A stretch of 14,478 nucleotides of DNA from Betaproteobacteria bacterium (GTDB lineage Bacteria > Pseudomonadota > Gammaproteobacteria > Burkholderiales > SG8-39). The stretch is from contig JAABQT010000015.1 of the NCBI GenBank assembly GCA_011391295.1, positions 1-14,478 of the forward strand, read 5' to 3'. Positions 1 through 6,869 of this stretch are shown piece by piece. Each line of letters opens with the position of its first letter. Within the stretch, counting starts at the first letter, position 1. A program made the translations under genes and the position numbers. The notes beneath the pieces are model-generated. The model searched no databases, was not told the origin of the DNA, and saw nothing but the letters and a program-made list of their open reading frames with translations.

Positions 1-1020
1 CACCACATCCCCGGGCCGGGAGGCGGCGCCCCCGGGCATGTTTTCGCACGCCGCGATGAGCCCGATCACGTTCACCGGGGCCTTCATGCCGGCCAGCGCG
101 CGCAGCGTCCCGAGGACGCTGCCCGCGCCGGACATGTCGTACTTCATCTCGTCCATTTCGCCGGCGGGCTTGAGGGAAATGCCGCCCGTATCGAAGGTGA
201 TGCCCTTGCCGACCAGCACCATCGGCTTGGCTTTCTTCGCGCCGCCTGCATAACGCAGCACGATCAGCTTGGGCGGCTGGTGCGAGCCCCGGGTGACCGC
301 GAGCAGGGCGCCCATGCCGAGCCGCTGCATGTCGCGGCGCTCGAGCACCTCGAGGCGCAGCTTGTATTGGCGCGCGAGCTTGCGCGCCTCGTCGGCCAGG
401 TAGGCGGGCGTGCAGATGTTGGGCGGCAGGTTGCCCAGGGTGCGCGCCAAGTCGACGCCATCCGCCGTGGCTGTCGCCTCCCGCAGCGCCGCCTGCGCCT
501 GCAACGTCACCGGCCCGCCGTGCACGGCCAGCGTCACCGCGCTCAGAGCGGGAGGCGCGGCCTTTTTCTGCGTCTTGAGCTGGTCGAACCGGTAAAACGT
601 CTCGCGCATGCCTTGCACCGCATGGCGCAGGTTCCAATGCACGGGGCGGCGGCCCACCTTGAAATCCAGGAGGTACATGAAGGCGTCGCGCGCGCCCAGC
701 GACTTCAATGCGCTCGCTGCACCGCGCACCGCGTCCCTGAACGCGGTTTCTCCGAACTCCTCTTGCTCGCCGAGGCCGACCAGCAGCACGCGCTCCGCGG
801 CCAGGCCCGGAATCCTGTGCAGGAGCAGCGTCGAGCCCGCTTTCGCACTCAAGTCGCCGCGCGCCAGCACTTCTCGCAATCGCCCGCGCGCAGCGCGGTC
901 CGCCGCCCGCGCGGCGCGGGTCAGTACCGGGGCGGCCGCGCCGCGCGCCTTGTAGGCGCCGAGTACCAGGCACCCGGTCCTGGCGCTCTCGGGCGCCAGC
1001 GCCCGTATGCTAAATTCCAC
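1..1020 (-). CDS. pepA: Leucyl aminopeptidase (M17), partial, C-terminus outside window
   Basis: Cytosolic two-metal aminopeptidase that removes N-terminal residues from peptides. The window holds the first 340 codons, against about 500 residues in the family. Visible are the variable N-terminal domain (about residues 1-165) and the start of the catalytic domain, with the GKGITFDTGG motif carrying Lys272 and Asp277, then Lys284 and the YDMSGA aspartate near 295. These match E. coli Lys270, Asp275, Lys282 and Asp293. The NTDAEGRL signature lies beyond the edge, so the active site is incomplete here only because of the cut. The start is a GTG at 1020-1018, preceded by AAGGGAGAA at 1033-1025; no better start exists in frame. 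It is divergent from lptF with 36 bp between the start codons. The E. coli homologue also binds DNA, but nothing here shows that. Identification is firm. Confidence 0.95.
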   Translation of the reverse strand, partial: MEFSIRALAPESARTGCLVLGAYKARGAAAPVLTRAARAADRAARGRLREVLARGDLSAKAGSTLLLHRIPGLAAERVLLVGLGEQEEFGETAFRDAVRGAASALKSLGARDAFMYLLDFKVGRRPVHWNLRHAVQGMRETFYRFDQLKTQKKAAPPALSAVTLAVHGGPVTLQAQAALREATATADGVDLARTLGNLPPNICTPAYLADEARKLARQYKLRLEVLERRDMQRLGMGALLAVTRGSHQPPKLIVLRYAGGAKKAKPMVLVGKGITFDTGGISLKPAGEMDEMKYDMSGAGSVLGTLRALAGMKAPVNVIGLIAACENMPGGAASRPGDVV

Positions 1021-1030
1021 CGGATTCTCC

Positions 1031-1050
1031 CTTGAAATGATCAATTTAAG
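1031..1050. promoter_or_regulatory. AT-rich imperfect palindrome between pepA and lptF
   Basis: The 20 bases from CTTGAAATGA to TCAATTTAAG match their own reverse complement at 16 of 20 positions and centre on TGATCA. The stretch fills most of the 36-bp divergent gap and is strikingly AT-rich for this genome. It could be an operator for a dimeric regulator serving both genes, or simply promoter DNA. No known binding consensus fits. Confidence 0.3.
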
Positions 1051-1057
1051 TATCGCA
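1049..1057 (-). promoter_or_regulatory. Possible extended -10 promoter for pepA
   Basis: On the minus strand TGCGATACT (1057-1049) is a TGn extended -10 element with a 4/6 hexamer. It would start transcription near 1042, leaving a 5' leader of about 22 nt that contains the pepA ribosome binding site. No -35 hexamer is recognisable. It overlaps the lptF start codon, so this is a weak prediction. Confidence 0.25.
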
Positions 1058-2133
1058 TGATCTTTCTCCGCGCGCTGCTGCGCGAGTTCGGGCAACTGGC
1101 AACGGCAGTGTTCCTGACGCTGTTCCTGATCGCGCTCACCACGCGACTGGTGCGGCTGCTCGGACAGGCGGCGGGCGGCAAGATCCCATCGGATGCGGTC
1201 GTCGCCTTCCTCGGCTTCTTTGCGCTGAACGCGCTGCCGGTGCTGCTGTCGCTGACGCTGTTCATCACAGTGTTGCTGACCGTCACGCGCAGCTACCGCG
1301 ACTCGGAGATGGTGATCTGGTTCAACTCCGGCCTGTCGCTTGCCGCATGGATCCGGCCGGTGCTGCTGTTTGCCCTGCCGCTGGTGGCCGTGATCGCGAT
1401 GCTGTCCCTGGGCATCGCGCCCTGGACGGTGCAGATGGCCGAAAAATATCGCAGCCGCGTGGATGCGCGCGATGACCTGTCGCGCGTGGATCCGGGCGTG
1501 TTCGGCGAGTCGCGCTCGCGGGACAGCGTGTTTTTCGTCGAGTCAGTGACCGGGGATCGCTCCGCGGTGCAAAACGTGTTCGTCAATTCCGTGCAGCATG
1601 GGCGCAACGGCGTGATGTTCAGCCAGAAAGGCACCGTGGAGGTCGCGCCCAACGGCGATCGCTACATCGTGCTGCTCGATGGCCGCCGCTACGAGGGCGT
1701 GCCGGGCGAGGCCGAGTACCGGGTGATGGACTTCCAGCGCTACGCGGCCCGCGTCGAGTCCTCGACCGGCGAGGCGCCCGCGCCCACGCACAAGAGCCTG
1801 TCGACGCTGGCTCTGGTGCAGAATCCCAGCAACATCAACCTCTCGGAGTTGCTGTGGCGCATCGGCGTGCCCCTGTCGGCGCTGATCCTGTCGCTGCTCG
1901 CGATCCCGATGAGTTTCGTCAATCCACGCGCCGGCCGCTCGATCAACCTGCTGTTCGCGCTGCTCACCTATCTCGTCTACTCGAACCTGCTGACGGTAAG
2001 CCAGGCGCGGGTGGCGCAGGGCAGGCTCGATTTTTCCGTAGGCTGGTGGCTGGTGCACGCGGTCATGCTCACCGCGGTGGTCGTGCTGTTCATCCAGCGC
2101 ACCTCGCTGCGGCGGCTGCGGTTCGCGAACTGA
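1057..2133 (+). CDS. lptF: LPS export permease LptF
   Basis: One of two inner-membrane subunits of the LptB2FG ABC transporter, which extracts lipopolysaccharide from the inner membrane and passes it to LptC and the periplasmic bridge. At 358 aa it has the usual length. Three membrane segments (about residues 13-31, 48-77, 102-123) are followed by a periplasmic beta-jellyroll region (about 125-255) and three more segments (about 265-288, 296-315, 328-346). The cytoplasmic stretch RDSEMVIWFNSGLS is the coupling-helix region that contacts LptB. NPRAGRS before the fifth segment is typical of the family. The ATG at 1057 gives the expected MIFLRALLRE N-terminus, although no good Shine-Dalgarno precedes it. 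lptG follows 4 nt after the stop. LptB is not encoded in this window. Confidence 0.95.
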   Translation: MIFLRALLREFGQLATAVFLTLFLIALTTRLVRLLGQAAGGKIPSDAVVAFLGFFALNALPVLLSLTLFITVLLTVTRSYRDSEMVIWFNSGLSLAAWIRPVLLFALPLVAVIAMLSLGIAPWTVQMAEKYRSRVDARDDLSRVDPGVFGESRSRDSVFFVESVTGDRSAVQNVFVNSVQHGRNGVMFSQKGTVEVAPNGDRYIVLLDGRRYEGVPGEAEYRVMDFQRYAARVESSTGEAPAPTHKSLSTLALVQNPSNINLSELLWRIGVPLSALILSLLAIPMSFVNPRAGRSINLLFALLTYLVYSNLLTVSQARVAQGRLDFSVGWWLVHAVMLTAVVVLFIQRTSLRRLRFAN

Positions 2134-2137
2134 GGAC

Positions 2138-3223
2138 ATGGCCGCAGCCAGCCCCACTTTGAATCGCTACCTCGCGCGCGAGGTCGTCGCCGCGGTGGGC
2201 TTCATCCTGCTCGGCTTTCTGGGGTTGTTTGCGTTCTTCGACCTGCTGGCCGAATTCCGCGACCTGGGCAGGGGCGAATACCAGCTGCGGCAGGTGTTCA
2301 TGTTCGTGCTGCTGTCGATGCCGACGCACGCCTACGAGCTGATTCCGGTGTCGGTGCTGATCGGCACCCTGTACGTCCTGGCGCAGCTGGCGAACAACTC
2401 GGAGTTTACGGTGATGCGCGGCGCCGGCATGTCGCCGGGGCAGGCCGGGTGGATGCTGTGCAAGCTCGGGCTGGTATTCGCCGTCGCCACCTTCGCCATC
2501 GGCGAATGGGTGGGGCCCGCTGCGGAGGAGGCGGCGCAGAAGGTGCGCATGCGCGCGCTGAGCTCGGCGATCGCTCAGAACCTGCGTTCCGGCCTTTGGT
2601 TCAGGGACGAGCGCTCGTTCATCAACGTGCGCGAGGCGCGCGAGGCGCACCGCCTTTCCGGCGTGCGCATCTACGAATTCGACGCCGGCTATCGCCTGCA
2701 GAGCATCACCTCCGCGGCGACGGGCGAACATCGCGGCACGGGTTTGTGGCGCCTGCGCGAAGTGGTGCAGACGCGCTTCACGGCGGACGGCCCGCGCACC
2801 ACGCGCATGCCGCAGACCGACTGGCGCACGGCGGTGACGCCCGAGCTGATCAATGTCCTCACCGTGGTGCCGGAGCGCATGTCGGCGTGGAGCCTGTACC
2901 GCTACACGCAGCACCTCGCCGGCAACCGGCAGAAGACCGAGCGCTACGAAATCGCCTTGTGGAAGAAATTGTTCTATCCGGTTGCAGCCCTGGTGATGAT
3001 GGCGCTGGCACTGCCGTTCGCCTACATGCATTCGCGCTCGGGCATGGTCGGCTTGAAAGTATTCCTGGGCATCTTGCTCGGCATCTTCTTCCACATGCTG
3101 AACGGCCTGTTCTCGCATATCGGCCTGCTGCAGAATTGGCCGCCGTTCGCCGCCGCCGCGCTGCCCGCGGCGGCATTCTTTCTCGCCGCCGTGCTGATGA
3201 TGTGGCTGGTGGAGCGGCGCTAG
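2138..3223 (+). CDS. lptG: LPS export permease LptG
   Basis: Second membrane subunit of LptB2FG, pairing with LptF to form the LPS cavity. It has 361 residues and the same plan: N-terminal membrane segments (about 15-35, 55-80, 100-120), a periplasmic jellyroll domain, and three C-terminal segments ending in WLVERR. The coupling-helix motif NSEFTVMRGAGMS lies near residue 88, more canonical than in LptF. The start is the ATG at 2138, with GAGG overlapping the lptF stop as its ribosome binding site, so the pair is probably translationally coupled. The TAG stop at 3221-3223 overlaps the stop of the convergent RDD gene by two bases inside a CTAG tetramer. No terminator separates the two genes. 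Confidence 0.95.
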   Translation: MAAASPTLNRYLAREVVAAVGFILLGFLGLFAFFDLLAEFRDLGRGEYQLRQVFMFVLLSMPTHAYELIPVSVLIGTLYVLAQLANNSEFTVMRGAGMSPGQAGWMLCKLGLVFAVATFAIGEWVGPAAEEAAQKVRMRALSSAIAQNLRSGLWFRDERSFINVREAREAHRLSGVRIYEFDAGYRLQSITSAATGEHRGTGLWRLREVVQTRFTADGPRTTRMPQTDWRTAVTPELINVLTVVPERMSAWSLYRYTQHLAGNRQKTERYEIALWKKLFYPVAALVMMALALPFAYMHSRSGMVGLKVFLGILLGIFFHMLNGLFSHIGLLQNWPPFAAAALPAAAFFLAAVLMMWLVERR

Positions 3224-3627
3224 GCCGCCACCAGCCGCGTGCCGGCGAGCCGGTCGTGCAGGAACTGGCGCTCGCGATCCATCAGCGCCCACAGCAGCGA
3301 GATTCCGGTGGGCACCAGCAGCAACGCCAGAAAGAAGCGCAGCAGCGCCTTGCGCGGCGACACTTGCACCAGCCGGATGCGCCAGGCCTTCATCGCCAGG
3401 GTCTGGCCGCCGCGCAACCAGCACCACAGAAAATAGGCCGCGAACACCGCGCACAGCAGCAGCTGGTGCGCGGCCCGCAACCAGCCCTCGAGCGGCGCGC
3501 CGCGGGAAGCGAAGTAGAAGGCGAAACCCGCGAAGAAGGCGATGGCAAACAGCAGGATCGCCTCGTACAGCATGCTGGCAAGGCGCCGGGCGATGCCCGG
3601 GGTCGCCTCCGCGGCGGCAGCGTTCAC
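3220..3627 (-). CDS. RDD family membrane protein
   Basis: A small inner-membrane protein of 135 aa with the RDD signature. It has an N-terminal RRLASMLYEAILL (the R..D/E position before the first helix), hydrophobic segments at about 25-42 and 55-75 and a third towards the C-terminus, the motif GGQTLAMKAWRIRLV, and the closing DRERQFLHDRLAGTRLV. RDD proteins are widespread and mostly of unknown function; some are linked to ion or solute transport. The GTG at 3627-3625 is chosen because it overlaps the TGA of the DUF3106 gene as GTGA and keeps the conserved RRL motif. An ATG at 3573 would cut that motif off. It is the last gene of the sigma-factor unit. Family assignment is firm, function unknown. 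Confidence 0.85.
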   Translation of the reverse strand: MNAAAAEATPGIARRLASMLYEAILLFAIAFFAGFAFYFASRGAPLEGWLRAAHQLLLCAVFAAYFLWCWLRGGQTLAMKAWRIRLVQVSPRKALLRFFLALLLVPTGISLLWALMDRERQFLHDRLAGTRLVAA

Positions 3628-4085
3628 TCCGCGGAGGCCGGCGCGGCCGGTTTCCTCGGCGGCGGCTTTCGTTTTGGTGCCGCCGCGCCCTGCCGCTCCC
3701 GCGGCGGCTGCGACTGGTATTCCGACCATTGCTGCTTCAGGTCGCCGCGCTTTTCGGGCGGGACCTTGCTGATGCGCCGGTAGTTCTCGCGGGCCAGCTT
3801 GCGCTGTTCGGGCGTGAGCTTGGCCCAGCGCTCCATGCGGCGCTGCACACGTTGCTGCTCCTCCGGCTTCATTTTCGGATAGCGTTTGGCGAGGCTGACC
3901 CAGTTGCGCCGGCGATCCGGCGGGATCTGCTCCCAGGTCTCCTTGAGCGGCGCGAGGACTTGCTGGTGTTCGGCCTTGAGATCGGTCCAGGCCGGCCCCT
4001 TGCCCGCCGGCGCGGCGAGCGCCGGCGCCGCCACGAGCAGGGCGCATGCCGCCGCGGCTAGAAAGAGGCGCGCTTTTTCAGCCAA
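3624..4085 (-). CDS. DUF3106 secreted helical protein
   Basis: A 153-aa protein with a signal peptide: charged start AEKAR, hydrophobic core, and likely cleavage after ALA near residue 24. The mature part is rich in Arg, Lys, Gln and Trp and repeats a pattern of the type W..L....Q..L.PL...W, then MKPEEQQR..RRMERW and LTPEQRKLAREN. This matches DUF3106, a mainly betaproteobacterial family of unknown function. LTPEQR recalls the LTxxQ motif of periplasmic CpxP/Spy and CnrX-like helical proteins, but homology is not claimed. The tail (about 125-153) is Pro/Lys/Ala-rich. No ATG exists near the N-terminus. The TTG at 4085-4083 is the only start that gives a complete signal peptide, and it lies 28 bp inside the DUF3619 gene. 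The end overlaps the RDD GTG start. Confidence 0.8.
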   Translation of the reverse strand: MAEKARLFLAAAACALLVAAPALAAPAGKGPAWTDLKAEHQQVLAPLKETWEQIPPDRRRNWVSLAKRYPKMKPEEQQRVQRRMERWAKLTPEQRKLARENYRRISKVPPEKRGDLKQQWSEYQSQPPRERQGAAAPKRKPPPRKPAAPASAE

Positions 4086-4435
4086 GCCTCGAATCCCCGG
4101 TCAAGGTAGGCGTCGATCGGCAGGTCACTGGTGAGCAGCAGCGCGTCGAGTTCTTCGACCTCCGCGGCACGCTGCTTCTGCCCCCAGGAATACGTTACGG
4201 CAAACGCGACACCGAGCGCCAGTACGGGCACGATCACCCGCAGCGACAGGCCGTGCGCATGCACGCGGCCGAGGGCATTGCCCGCCAATGCGGCGCCGGC
4301 CGCGGATTCACTCTTGCGGCGCTCGAGCGCGGCGTTGCGCGCCGCGCGCAGGCGCTCCGCCACGGGCCCATCGATCCTGGCATTGCCGTTGAGCAGCTGG
4401 CGCACGCGATGTGCAAATTGCAGTTCGTTGTCCAT
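4058..4435 (-). CDS. DUF3619 single-pass membrane protein, possible anti-sigma factor
   Basis: A 125-aa protein found in Betaproteobacteria directly behind this type of sigma factor. Residues 1-65 are basic and cytoplasmic by prediction (FAHRVRQLLN, then ERLRAARNAALERRK). One membrane helix spans about 67-84 (VIVPVLALGVAFAV). The outer tail carries the conserved block LLLTSDLPIDAYLDRGFEAW. Position behind a sigma gene, small size and single membrane helix are the layout of membrane-bound anti-sigma factors. No ZAS zinc motif (HxxxCxxC) is present, so the role is inferred only from context. The ATG at 4435 is 3 nt after the sigma stop and lacks a clear ribosome binding site, suggesting reinitiation coupling. 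The 3' end overlaps the DUF3106 gene by 28 bp. Confidence 0.85.
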   Translation of the reverse strand: MDNELQFAHRVRQLLNGNARIDGPVAERLRAARNAALERRKSESAAGAALAGNALGRVHAHGLSLRVIVPVLALGVAFAVTYSWGQKQRAAEVEELDALLLTSDLPIDAYLDRGFEAWLKKRASF

Positions 4436-4438
4436 GGC

Positions 4439-5008
4439 CTAAAGGGTGATTCCGCGCGCCCGAAGCGCCGTGGCCAAGGCATGCGCTGCCCGCGAGCAGT
4501 GCGTCTTCACGCTGCCCTCGGAGCAGCCCATGGCCTGGGCGGTTTCGGCGACATCCAATTCCTCCCAATAACGCATGAGAAACGCCTCGCGTTGACGGGC
4601 CGGCAGATTCTTTATCTCTTGTTCAATTATTTCAATTACTTGCACGCGCTCCAGGCGGTCCGGCGGAAGCTCCTCGGTGTTCGATGCGCCGGCGACAGCC
4701 AAAGTTTCCAGGGGATCCTGGTCTTCGTCCTCGCCCCGGCCGGGGAGCAGCGAGGAGAACAGCGTGACCCACGTCGCGCGCACTTTCTGTCGCCGGAACC
4801 AGTCGCGGATCGCATTCTGCAGGATGCGCTGGAACAGCATGGGCAACTCGCCCGGCGGGCGGTCGCCATACTTCTCGGCGAGGCGCAGCATTGCATCCTG
4901 CACGATGTCCAGCGCCGCCTGCTCTTCGCGCACGGCGTAAACGGCATGCTTGAAAGCACGTCGCTCGGCACCCTCGAGGAATGCGGACAGCTCGCTGCGC
5001 GAGGCCAG
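4439..5008 (-). CDS. ECF-like RNA polymerase sigma factor
   Basis: A 189-residue sigma-70 family protein of the ECF size class. Region 2 covers about residues 12-78, with DIVQDAMLRLAEKYGD (core binding) and LFQRILQNAIRDWFRRQK (the -10 recognition part). A long acidic linker (about 85-120) follows, then region 4 (about 122-180) with LPARQREAFLMRYWEELDVAE and the helix-turn-helix MGCSEGSVKTHCSRA. The start is not ATG, GTG or TTG. The frame is closed upstream by TAA at 5056, and family proteins begin about 25 residues before the first GTG (4933). A CTG at 5008-5006 sits six bases after AAGGGA (5020-5015) and gives the expected ASRSELSAFLE N-terminus. It leads the DUF3619-DUF3106-RDD unit and is divergent from ilvB. 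Its regulon is unknown. Confidence 0.88.
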   Translation of the reverse strand: MASRSELSAFLEGAERRAFKHAVYAVREEQAALDIVQDAMLRLAEKYGDRPPGELPMLFQRILQNAIRDWFRRQKVRATWVTLFSSLLPGRGEDEDQDPLETLAVAGASNTEELPPDRLERVQVIEIIEQEIKNLPARQREAFLMRYWEELDVAETAQAMGCSEGSVKTHCSRAAHALATALRARGITL

Positions 5009-5050
5009 TGTTTTTCCCTTGCTCCGATGGGGCGGCGCGTTTTGCCGGCG

Positions 5051-5059
5051 ATGTTACCA
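5051..5059 (-). promoter_or_regulatory. Possible extended -10 promoter for the sigma-factor unit
   Basis: On the minus strand TGGTAACAT (5059-5051) is a TGn extended -10 with a 4/6 hexamer. It would place the start near 5044, about 36 nt before the CTG start codon. There is no convincing -35 hexamer and no obvious ECF-type autoregulatory sequence. Weak prediction. Confidence 0.25.
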
Positions 5060-5089
5060 AAATCGACCCGCGCGACGGCGGCGGTTTGC

Positions 5090-5116
5090 TTGACCGCAAT
5101 GCAACAAGTCTTTAAT
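5090..5116 (+). promoter_or_regulatory. Likely sigma-70 promoter of ilvB
   Basis: TTGACC (5090-5095, 5/6 to consensus) and TTTAAT (5111-5116, 5/6) are separated by 15 bp, shorter than the usual 17. Transcription would begin near 5123, leaving a leader of about 22 nt before the ATG at 5145. The in-frame ATG at 5115 overlaps the -10 hexamer, which argues against its use. No leader peptide or attenuator is visible between promoter and gene. Confidence 0.45.
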
Positions 5117-5144
5117 GTTCAAGGTTTTCCCGGCATTGGCGGTC

Positions 5145-6869
5145 ATGGATCGAGTCAAGGGAGTCGAGCTCAGCGGCGCCGAAATTGTGGTGCGTTGCCT
5201 GCAGGAAGAGGGGGTGGAGACCCTTTTCGGCTATCCGGGCGGCGCAGTGCTCTACATCTACGACGAACTGTTCAAGCAGGACAAGGTGCGCCACGTGCTG
5301 GTGCGCCACGAGCAGGGTGCGGTGCATGCGGCCGACGGCTATTCGCGCTCGTCGCACAAGGTCGGTGTGTGCCTGGTGACCTCCGGGCCCGGGGTCACCA
5401 ACGCGGTTACCGGCATCGCCACCGCGTACATGGACTCGATCCCGATGGTGATCCTTTCGGGCCAGGTGCCGACGCACGCCATCGGCCAGGACGCGTTCCA
5501 GGAATGCGACGCGGTGGGCATCACGCGGCCGTGCGTCAAGCACAACTTCCTGGTGAAGGACGTCAAGGACCTCGCCACCACGATCAAGAAGGCGTTCTAC
5601 CTGGCGGCCACCGGCCGGCCCGGCCCGGTGCTGGTGGATATTCCCAAGGACATCACCACGCATTCCTGCGAGTTCCAGTACCCCGAGTCGGTGTCGATGC
5701 GCTCGTACAACCCGGTGCGCAAGGGCCATGCGGGGCAGATCAAGAAGGCAGCGCAGCTGATCCTCGAAGCCAAGCGGCCGATGGTGTACAGCGGCGGCGG
5801 CGTGATCCTGTCGAACGCGGCGCCACGGCTGACCGAATTCGTCCGCCTGCTCGGTTTCCCGTGCACCAACACGCTGATGGGGCTGGGCGCCTACCCCGGG
5901 ACCGACCGCCAGTTTCTCGGCATGCCGGGCATGCACGGCACCTACGAGACCAACATGGCGATGCAGAATTGCGACGTGCTGCTCGCCATCGGCGCGCGGT
6001 TCGATGACCGCGTGATCGGCAATCCGGCGCATTTCGCACAGAACCCGCGCAAGATCGTGCACATCGACATCGATCCATCTTCGATCTCCAAGCGCGTCAA
6101 GGTGGACGTGCCGATCGTCGGCAACATCCCGGACGTGCTGGACGACCTGCTGGCCCTGCTCAAGGCGGACGCGCGACGTCCTGAGGCGGCGGCGCTCGAG
6201 GCCTGGTGGAAGCAGATCGAGCTGTGGCGTGCAAGGGATTGCCTGAAGTACGACCGCAAGTCCAAGCTCATCAAGCCGCAGTTCGTCCTCGAGAAGCTGT
6301 ACGAGGTGACCAAGGGCGAGGCCTTCGTCACTTCGGACGTGGGCCAGCACCAGATGTGGGCGGCGCAATTCTACAAATTCGACCGGCCGCGACGCTGGAT
6401 CAATTCCGGCGGCCTGGGCACCATGGGCTTCGGCCTGCCCGCGGCGATGGGCGTGCGCATGGCGAATCCCGGCGCCACGGTGGCCTGCGTCACCGGGGAG
6501 TCCTCGATCCAGATGTGCCTGCAGGAGCTGTCCACCTGCAAGCAGTACCGCCTGCCGATCAAGATCGTCAATCTCAACAACAAGTACATGGGCATGGTGC
6601 GCCAGTGGCAGCAGTTCTTCCACGGCAACCGCTACTCCGAGTCCTACATGGACGCGCTGCCCGATTTCGTCAAGCTGGCCGAGGGCTACGGCCATCGCGG
6701 CGTCCTCATCGACAAGCCCGCCGACGTCGAGCCGGCGTTGCGCGAGGCCTTTGCGCGCAAGGACGAACTGGTGTTCATGGACTTCATCACCGACCAGACC
6801 GAAAACGTCTATCCGATGGTGCCCGGCGGCAAGGGCATCACCGAGATGATCCTTTCCGAAGAGCTGTAA
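5145..6869 (+). CDS. ilvB: Acetolactate synthase, catalytic subunit
   Basis: Thiamine-diphosphate enzyme that joins two pyruvates into 2-acetolactate (valine/leucine branch), or pyruvate with 2-ketobutyrate (isoleucine branch). It has 574 aa from this start. The N-terminal Pyr domain carries GYPGGAVLYIYDEL and the catalytic Glu56 in VRHEQGAVHAADGY. A central domain (about 190-340) follows, then the PP domain. There the cofactor motif reads GES (451-453) followed after 24 residues by NN (478-479), then MGMVRQWQ. The usual motif starts GDG; from memory GEG is common in betaproteobacterial homologues, so Asp-to-Glu is probably normal, while Ser453 is less expected. An in-frame ATG at 5115 would add 10 residues but falls in the likely -10 box. 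ilvN overlaps the stop by one base (TAATG). Confidence 0.95.
   Translation: MDRVKGVELSGAEIVVRCLQEEGVETLFGYPGGAVLYIYDELFKQDKVRHVLVRHEQGAVHAADGYSRSSHKVGVCLVTSGPGVTNAVTGIATAYMDSIPMVILSGQVPTHAIGQDAFQECDAVGITRPCVKHNFLVKDVKDLATTIKKAFYLAATGRPGPVLVDIPKDITTHSCEFQYPESVSMRSYNPVRKGHAGQIKKAAQLILEAKRPMVYSGGGVILSNAAPRLTEFVRLLGFPCTNTLMGLGAYPGTDRQFLGMPGMHGTYETNMAMQNCDVLLAIGARFDDRVIGNPAHFAQNPRKIVHIDIDPSSISKRVKVDVPIVGNIPDVLDDLLALLKADARRPEAAALEAWWKQIELWRARDCLKYDRKSKLIKPQFVLEKLYEVTKGEAFVTSDVGQHQMWAAQFYKFDRPRRWINSGGLGTMGFGLPAAMGVRMANPGATVACVTGESSIQMCLQELSTCKQYRLPIKIVNLNNKYMGMVRQWQQFFHGNRYSESYMDALPDFVKLAEGYGHRGVLIDKPADVEPALREAFARKDELVFMDFITDQTENVYPMVPGGKGITEMILSEEL

Noticed and set aside
1032..1044. FNR-like box TTGAA-ATG-ATCAA
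   Set aside because: The FNR consensus has four bases between TTGAT and ATCAA. Here there are three and one half-site is imperfect.
3220..4047. A single 275-residue RDD protein with a long N-terminal extension
   Set aside because: The extension is the DUF3106 gene read out of frame. The GTG at 3627 gives the normal RDD length and overlaps the DUF3106 stop.
4439..4933. Sigma factor starting at GTG 4933
   Set aside because: It would remove conserved region 2 residues encoded at 4934-5008. The CTG with a good ribosome binding site fits better.
4046..6007. Plus-strand open frame of about 650 codons across DUF3619, the sigma gene and ilvB
   Set aside because: It crosses the antisense of real genes and then an ilvB off-frame; no recognisable domain.
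5112..6695. Long minus-strand open frame opposite ilvB
   Set aside because: His/Arg/Ala-rich translation with no family motifs. It is an antisense product of GC-rich codon bias in ilvB, which is certain.
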